A DNA stretch of 10,059 bases, from assembly GCA_002320555.1 (NCBI GenBank), contig DCJV01000011.1, forward strand, positions 1 through 10,059, in the 5' to 3' direction. Both the position numbers and the translations under genes were made by a program. The notes under the pieces are model-generated. The model was not told the DNA's origin and ran no database searches. It worked only from the letters and a program-made list of their open reading frames with translations. How positions within the stretch are numbered: the stretch's first letter is position 1; each line of letters opens with the position of its first letter. This DNA comes from Ruminococcaceae bacterium UBA1691. GTDB taxonomy: Bacteria; Bacillota; Clostridia; Oscillospirales; Acutalibacteraceae. Positions 6,056 through 10,059 of the stretch are shown here, piece after piece.

Positions 6056-7450
6056 ATGAAAAGCACGCTCAAATTGATCCGGCGATTTCTCCTCACACTC
6101 ATTCTTTCCCTGCTTCTTCTGCTGGTGCTGAATGTGGTGCTGCTTCTTACCGTTACTTATAATCAGATTGCTCCCCGCAGTCCATGGGGAACGGCAGATG
6201 CGGTTTCTGCCGCGCTGGTTCAAAAAGAAGACGGGAGCTATCGGCTATCCGAGGAAGGGGCTACTCTGCTAAAGCAACAGGGAGCATGGGCGATTCTGGT
6301 GGACAACAATAGCGGGATGGTTAAATGGAGCAGCAGTAATCTGCCGGTAGGAATTCCAAAGCAGTATACGTTATCGGATTTATCCTGGGCGGTTCGAGGG
6401 TATATTAAGGATTATCCCACGACTACCAGTGCGCATGGCGACGATCTGCTGATTTTAGGCAATCCAAAAACCGCTTACTGGAAGCTGATGTGGAATACAT
6501 TTGATTACAATATGATTTCTCATGTTCCCCAAATGGTTGTCCTCTTTGTGATTTTCAATTTGATCATCATTTTTATCATCTATACGGTGGCAACTTCCGG
6601 AATGCTGCGTTCGATTAAGCCGATTGTAAAAGGCATTGAGGCGCTTCCGGAAAGGCAGGAGGTTTATATAAAGGAAAAGGGGCTGCTCTCTGATTTGGAG
6701 GCTTCCATCAACCGGACTTCGGAAAAACTGCGCACACAGGAGTATAACCTGAAGAAAAAGGAGACCGCCCGCGCCAACTGGATCGCAGGGGTCTCCCATG
6801 ATATCCGCACTCCGCTCTCCATGGTGCTGGGTTATGCCAGTCAACTCGAGGAGGACAGCGCTCTGCCGGAGAGCGCCCGGAAACAGGCAGGGATTATTCG
6901 AATGCAGAGCTTGCGGATGAAAAATTTGATCAATGATTTAAACTTAGCTTCTAAGCTGGAATATAATGTCCAGCCAGTACACAAGACTATTGTCAATGCA
7001 GTCTCGTTAGTGCGAATGGTCGTCGTTGATTTTCTGAACATGGATGCCGATGGGCAATATCCGATCGTATGGAAAACAGATGACGAATTGATTTCCTGTA
7101 ACATTCAAGGGGATGTCGATCTGCTCAAACGGGCGCTCTCCAATTTGATTCTGAACGCCCAGGTGCATAATCCAGAGGGCTGTACGATTACTGCAAAGGT
7201 AAGCAGAGAAAATGGAATGTGCCACATGAGCATTTCTGACGATGGCGTAGGTGTTTCCGAGGAGCAGCTTGCATCTATCCGAAATGCGCCCCATTATATG
7301 GTGTGTGATAGCAATACCGGCGAGCAGCGCCACGGGTTGGGCTTGTTAATCGTAGAACAAATTGCACAGGCGCATGGCGGTCAGGTGGAAATCGACCATG
7401 CTCCGCAGGGCGGGTTTATGGTTACAGTTTCCATACCGATATCATCATAA
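6056..7450 (+). CDS. membrane sensor histidine kinase partner of the response regulator
   Basis: This 464-residue kinase has two membrane helices (about 11-35 and 160-180) flanking an extracytoplasmic sensor region of about 124 residues. The linker leads into the HisKA domain with the phospho-accepting His248 in GVSHDIRTPLS. The ATPase domain shows the N box NLILNAQVHNP (Asn363 and Asn367), the G1 box DDGVGV (395-400) and the G2 box GEQRHGLGLLIVEQIAQAHGG-like region near the C-terminus. All catalytic motifs are intact. The start at 6056 follows AAGGAGG by about 9 nt; a TTG at 6035 in the same frame precedes that ribosome site and is rejected. The sensor-domain segment around NLPVGIPKQYTLSD ... 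DYPTTT looks like a conserved ligand-sensing module, but its ligand is not known. Position beside a LanFEG-type transporter suggests peptide antibiotic or envelope-stress sensing, as with C. difficile CprK. Confidence 0.93.
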   Translation: MKSTLKLIRRFLLTLILSLLLLLVLNVVLLLTVTYNQIAPRSPWGTADAVSAALVQKEDGSYRLSEEGATLLKQQGAWAILVDNNSGMVKWSSSNLPVGIPKQYTLSDLSWAVRGYIKDYPTTTSAHGDDLLILGNPKTAYWKLMWNTFDYNMISHVPQMVVLFVIFNLIIIFIIYTVATSGMLRSIKPIVKGIEALPERQEVYIKEKGLLSDLEASINRTSEKLRTQEYNLKKKETARANWIAGVSHDIRTPLSMVLGYASQLEEDSALPESARKQAGIIRMQSLRMKNLINDLNLASKLEYNVQPVHKTIVNAVSLVRMVVVDFLNMDADGQYPIVWKTDDELISCNIQGDVDLLKRALSNLILNAQVHNPEGCTITAKVSRENGMCHMSISDDGVGVSEEQLASIRNAPHYMVCDSNTGEQRHGLGLLIVEQIAQAHGGQVEIDHAPQGGFMVTVSIPISS

Positions 7451-7480
7451 TCCACTAAAAAACAAGTACGCAGCAAATAT

Positions 7481-7532
7481 AGCGGCGGTCCACCATCAAG
7501 TGGCTCCCATCCCGCTTGCCGTTACATTTTTT
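7481..7532 (+). terminator. candidate intrinsic terminator of the two-component operon
   Basis: AGCGGC at 7481-7486 can pair with GCCGTT at 7518-7523 (six pairs, one G-T). An inner CCAC/GTGG stem is possible, and a run of six T follows at 7527-7532. The large internal loop and 3-nt gap before the T-run make it weaker than the terminator at 2351-2384. It lies about 30-80 nt after the kinase stop, where a terminator is expected. Confidence 0.35.
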
Positions 7533-7671
7533 GCAGCACTCCTCAGCCCCTTTTTAGATTTGATTTCTTACATCTACCGCGATTTTGAGCGCCGAATACC
7601 AATCATAAAAATACACAATCTACTTATAGACAATTCGTTGTTTTTGCAATATACTGACTAACAAGCGGATG

Positions 7672-7677
7672 TATAAT
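7672..7677 (+). promoter_or_regulatory. candidate -10 box for the AraC-type regulator gene
   Basis: A perfect TATAAT lies 80 bp before the regulator start. No good -35 is found at 16-18 bp spacing (the best is TATACT, 3 of 6 at about 16 bp). Transcription may therefore need an activator, perhaps the regulator itself. Confidence 0.4.
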
Positions 7678-7757
7678 GTGGTTGGAAGCAGAAAACATTC
7701 GGCTGGCTTCAATTGGGGCGGCACCGATAGGTGCATACGATGGAAGGGAAATGTGGA

Positions 7758-9227
7758 ATGCAAATACGTGTCTTGTTGGTAACCCGCAGTTATGCCGATG
7801 CGATTTATATGAAAAACCTGTTGCCGTGGGAACAGTTGGGGTTTCAACTGCTGATTGAACTCAACTCGATTTCCGGGCTACAGAAGGTGACCGACCTCCA
7901 CCCCCAGGTGCTGATACTGTTCGGATCGCTGGGCGCAGCGGACTTAGACCTGTTTTTGGAGTACTCGCAAAAGGAAAATCTCCGACTTTATATTATTATC
8001 CTACCCAACAAGCAGCAGCAGGTGAACGAGCTGCTGACAGAGACCGCCAACGGCGGTACCGTCCAACTTTTTTTCGTGCCGAAATTGACTGACAGCACGC
8101 TGCTGAAGGTGCTGGAGGATATCCGCACGACGCAGCTCAGCGCCGCCCCCAGCAGCGTGATATCCGGCAGCCTGCTGGGGGACGAGAAATCATCGCTTGC
8201 GCAGCTTCGGCAGTCTTTTCCGGATGTGGCGTGCGATCTTCTATGGCTGCACTTGGATGCCGTTTCGATTTTGATGCGCAGGCAGATCGAGAGCGTTTTA
8301 AACAATCACGCCCAAGAGGGATGGCTGCGTTGGCTCAGATGGCGGCAGGATATCTTCCTGATCCTGGTCTATTCGGAAGAGGGAGAAGACCAAGTGGAGG
8401 TTATGACGAGGTGGCTGATGAACGGCGATTTCGGTAATTCTCAGCTTTTGCTTGCAGGGCCTCTCCGCGCTGATGAGATGGAGGACGCGGTTGTGCGTTT
8501 GCAGCGTCTGGACGGCCTGCGTTATTTTACAGCAGATGTGCGTTTCCTTCATGAGAACTCGGATATTGCCCGCCCCAAGATGGTCTATCCTGATCTATTC
8601 TCCATACTTGTCCGATTGCTGCTGGCTTCCCTGCGTGATGAGGAAAAGACGGCAGCCCAGCAGATCCGGGAACTGTACCTGAGGCAAATCAAGCCCTCAA
8701 TGAGTTTTGCCATTCTGCAATTGGGGCGGCATATGCTGCATTGGATCTATCAGACACTGAGCAGACCAAATGCACAACCAGCAGAGCAGCCCACTGAGCA
8801 GTTTCATTCCATTGAGGATGAGATGCAGTTTGCCATCGCTTCCTGGGAGGCATTTTTGAAAAAAAGAAAACCGGTGCCGCTGCTACCACCCGTAGAGAAA
8901 ACGTTGGAGTATCTGCACGCCAACTATGCCTCTAACATTGGCCTGAAGAAACTGGCCGATGAACTTGACCTATCAGAATCCAGCCTGAGCAAGCAGTTCA
9001 AGCAGCAGGTGGGTTGCGGAATCGTTACGTACCGCAACCATCTGCGCGTCTATATGGCGGCGCTGATGCTGTTGCAGAGCACGCGGCCGGTGGGCCAGGT
9101 GGCAGAGAAGATGGGGTTCTGGGATGTCAAGTACTTCAGCCGTGTATTCCGCAAAATCATGGGGGAGTCGCCCGCGCAGTATCGCAAGCTGTCTGGAGAA
9201 AAACGGGAGGGAGAAGCGCTCATATGA
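7758..9227 (+). CDS. YesN-type AraC-family regulator with degenerate receiver domain
   Basis: This 489-residue protein ends in an AraC/XylS DNA-binding domain (about 382-478) with two helix-turn-helix units: one in IGLKKLADELDLSESSLSKQ, the other from PVGQVAEKMGFWDVKYFSRV to the family motif GESPAQYR. The N-terminal 120 residues follow the receiver layout of YesN-like regulators, including the characteristic LLPWEQLGF at 21-29. However, the acidic pair is Thr9-Arg10 and the phospho-acceptor position is Phe55 (PQVLILF), so it cannot be phosphorylated in the usual way. Residues about 125-380 form an unassigned middle region. The start at 7758 is chosen over an in-frame GTG at 7731 because GGAAGGG lies 9 nt upstream of the ATG. 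Only 11 nt separate it from the dehydrogenase gene, which it probably co-transcribes and regulates. Confidence 0.88.
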   Translation: MQIRVLLVTRSYADAIYMKNLLPWEQLGFQLLIELNSISGLQKVTDLHPQVLILFGSLGAADLDLFLEYSQKENLRLYIIILPNKQQQVNELLTETANGGTVQLFFVPKLTDSTLLKVLEDIRTTQLSAAPSSVISGSLLGDEKSSLAQLRQSFPDVACDLLWLHLDAVSILMRRQIESVLNNHAQEGWLRWLRWRQDIFLILVYSEEGEDQVEVMTRWLMNGDFGNSQLLLAGPLRADEMEDAVVRLQRLDGLRYFTADVRFLHENSDIARPKMVYPDLFSILVRLLLASLRDEEKTAAQQIRELYLRQIKPSMSFAILQLGRHMLHWIYQTLSRPNAQPAEQPTEQFHSIEDEMQFAIASWEAFLKKRKPVPLLPPVEKTLEYLHANYASNIGLKKLADELDLSESSLSKQFKQQVGCGIVTYRNHLRVYMAALMLLQSTRPVGQVAEKMGFWDVKYFSRVFRKIMGESPAQYRKLSGEKREGEALI

Positions 9228-9238
9228 GAGGAGTCAGG

Positions 9239-10059
9239 ATGTATAAGCCGGGACACGCAACCGTGGGCAATTTTTTGGAGCCTCGGATTACCAGTGAGGA
9301 TGAGGTGAAAATCCGGGTACACTACTGCGCGATCAACTCGGACGATTACTCCATGTATATGGGAAAACTAAAATCCCGCTACGCCGATTACGGCTTGCTC
9401 AACGAATTCAGCGGCGTAATCACGCAGGTGGGAAGTGCCAGCGAATCCGCAGGCTTTTCCGTGGGAGACCCGGTCAGCGGGACCATGTTTTCCCCCTGCG
9501 GCATGTGCCCTATGTGCCGCAGCAACCGGCAGGACCTCTGTGTCGAATTGAATGGCGATGCCTGCTTAAATGAGTTTATCGTGATCAACAACCGCAAAGT
9601 CGTGCGGCTGCCACAACAACTTCCTCTGCGCCAGGGGGCGCTGTTTTGGCTGGCGGCCTGCTGTATGCGTTGCGTGGAGCGAATGCAAGTGCAGACTGGG
9701 CAGACAGTACTGATCCATGGTGCCGGCAGCAACGGGCTGATGCTGCTGCAGTTGATCCGCAAGCGGCTGCCGCGGCTGGTGGTGGTCAGCGATCCGCTGC
9801 CGGACAAGCGGGAACTTGCCCGGCAGATGGGGGCGGATGTGGTCCTCGACCCCTATCAGGACCAACTGAAGGAGCAAACCCTCCAGTTGACGAATGGATT
9901 TGGATTCGACCACATTGTCGACGCCTCCGGTGCGGTGGAGGTCATGTCGAATACCGCCAATCTGCTGTGTCGGGGCGGGCGGCTGATGCTGTACTCCAAC
10001 TACCGGCCTGGCAACACCGTCTCCCTCGACCTGGCGGATATCTATTGGAAGGAGTATAC
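9239..10059 (+). CDS. medium-chain (zinc-type) dehydrogenase, partial; catalytic zinc ligands altered
   Basis: The first 273 residues of an MDR-superfamily alcohol/polyol dehydrogenase run off the right edge, where about 330-350 residues would be normal. The structural-zinc lobe is intact: Cys87, Cys90, Cys93 and Cys101 (CGMCPMC, then a C seven residues later). The Rossmann fold shows GAGSNG (161-166), and an acidic residue after the second strand (VVVSDP) suggests NAD(H). The catalytic zinc ligands are absent. The usual Cys of CGSD is Asn33 (INSDD), the His of HEFSG is Asn55 (NEFSG), and the Glu of EPLA aligns with Trp137. It may be a zinc-free reductase or have a changed reaction; substrate unknown. 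The start at 9239 follows AGAGGAG; an alternative in-frame ATG at 9224 overlaps the regulator stop. Confidence 0.85.
   Translation, partial: MYKPGHATVGNFLEPRITSEDEVKIRVHYCAINSDDYSMYMGKLKSRYADYGLLNEFSGVITQVGSASESAGFSVGDPVSGTMFSPCGMCPMCRSNRQDLCVELNGDACLNEFIVINNRKVVRLPQQLPLRQGALFWLAACCMRCVERMQVQTGQTVLIHGAGSNGLMLLQLIRKRLPRLVVVSDPLPDKRELARQMGADVVLDPYQDQLKEQTLQLTNGFGFDHIVDASGAVEVMSNTANLLCRGGRLMLYSNYRPGNTVSLDLADIYWKEY

Larger units (their letters stand above)
7451..7757. other. non-coding gap between the kinase and AraC-type regulator genes
   Basis: No frame here shows a credible protein with a ribosome site. The first part holds a candidate terminator for the kinase operon (7481-7532). The middle is A/T-rich without clear motifs. 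The last part holds a TATAAT box and the ribosome site of the AraC-type gene. No tRNA, mobile element or CRISPR signal was seen. Confidence 0.6.

Noticed and set aside
7628..7645. Small hairpin with TTCG loop followed by T residues (ACAA-TTCG-TTGT)
   Set aside because: Only four firm pairs plus two weak ones, A/T-rich, and about 180 nt after the kinase gene. Too weak to call a terminator, and the structure at 7481-7532 is better placed.
7676..7858. Plus-strand 60-codon open frame overlapping the start of the AraC-type gene
   Set aside because: It overlaps the regulator in another frame, its start is at the promoter -10 with no ribosome site, and the translation is unrecognisable.
1..10059. 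tRNA or rRNA genes, CRISPR arrays, insertion sequences, phage attachment sites
   Set aside because: No cloverleaf-type sequence, regularly spaced repeats, transposase motifs or flanking inverted repeats were seen on either strand. The only repeats found are the protein-coding 63-bp units and the operator repeats.

Overview
The window looks like chromosomal DNA from a mid-GC Firmicute of the class Clostridia, plausibly a gut Oscillospiraceae/Ruminococcaceae-type organism. This is inferred from strong AGGAGG-type ribosome sites, the protein families present (a GPH sugar symporter, a lantibiotic-immunity-type ABC transporter, a YesN-type AraC regulator) and tight operons with 4-bp overlaps. Species cannot be named from the sequence alone.

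Layout. (1) Positions 1-2239, minus strand: a GPH-family sugar:cation symporter gene that runs off the left edge. An in-frame TAG interrupts it at codon 159, while the frame stays open for 587 more codons. These include an unusual charged, partly repetitive C-terminal extension. A good sigma-A-type promoter with a palindrome in its spacer lies upstream. (2) Positions 2351-5122, minus strand: a compact operon of ABC ATPase, two ABC permeases, a 3-TM small membrane protein and a 35-residue micro-lipoprotein, closed by a clear intrinsic terminator. Gene order and protein types match lantibiotic self-protection transporters (LanF-E-G, with a LanH/NukH-like fourth gene), and the ATPase carries the glutamate 'E-loop' typical of that group. 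(3) Positions 5123-5270: a divergent promoter region with four 11-bp-phased repeats, the expected arrangement for tandem OmpR/PhoB-type regulator binding. (4) Positions 5271-7450, plus strand: an OmpR-family response regulator and its membrane sensor histidine kinase. (5) Positions 7451-7757: a non-coding gap with a candidate terminator and a promoter -10. (6) Positions 7758-10059, plus strand: an AraC-family regulator with a degenerate receiver domain, then a medium-chain dehydrogenase that runs off the right edge.

How the parts work together. Regions 2-4 form a self-contained detect-and-protect module. The kinase would sense a peptide antibiotic or envelope stress and phosphorylate the regulator, which would bind the phased repeats and switch on the transporter operon. 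No lantibiotic precursor, modification or export gene is visible, so this looks like resistance to foreign peptides rather than producer self-immunity. Regions 1 and 6 look like unrelated carbohydrate-uptake and catabolic functions. The most notable points are the micro-lipoprotein at the end of the immunity operon, the phased operator, a dehydrogenase that keeps its structural-zinc cysteines but has lost all three expected catalytic-zinc ligands, the receiver-dead AraC regulator, and the amber-interrupted symporter with a repeat-bearing tail.
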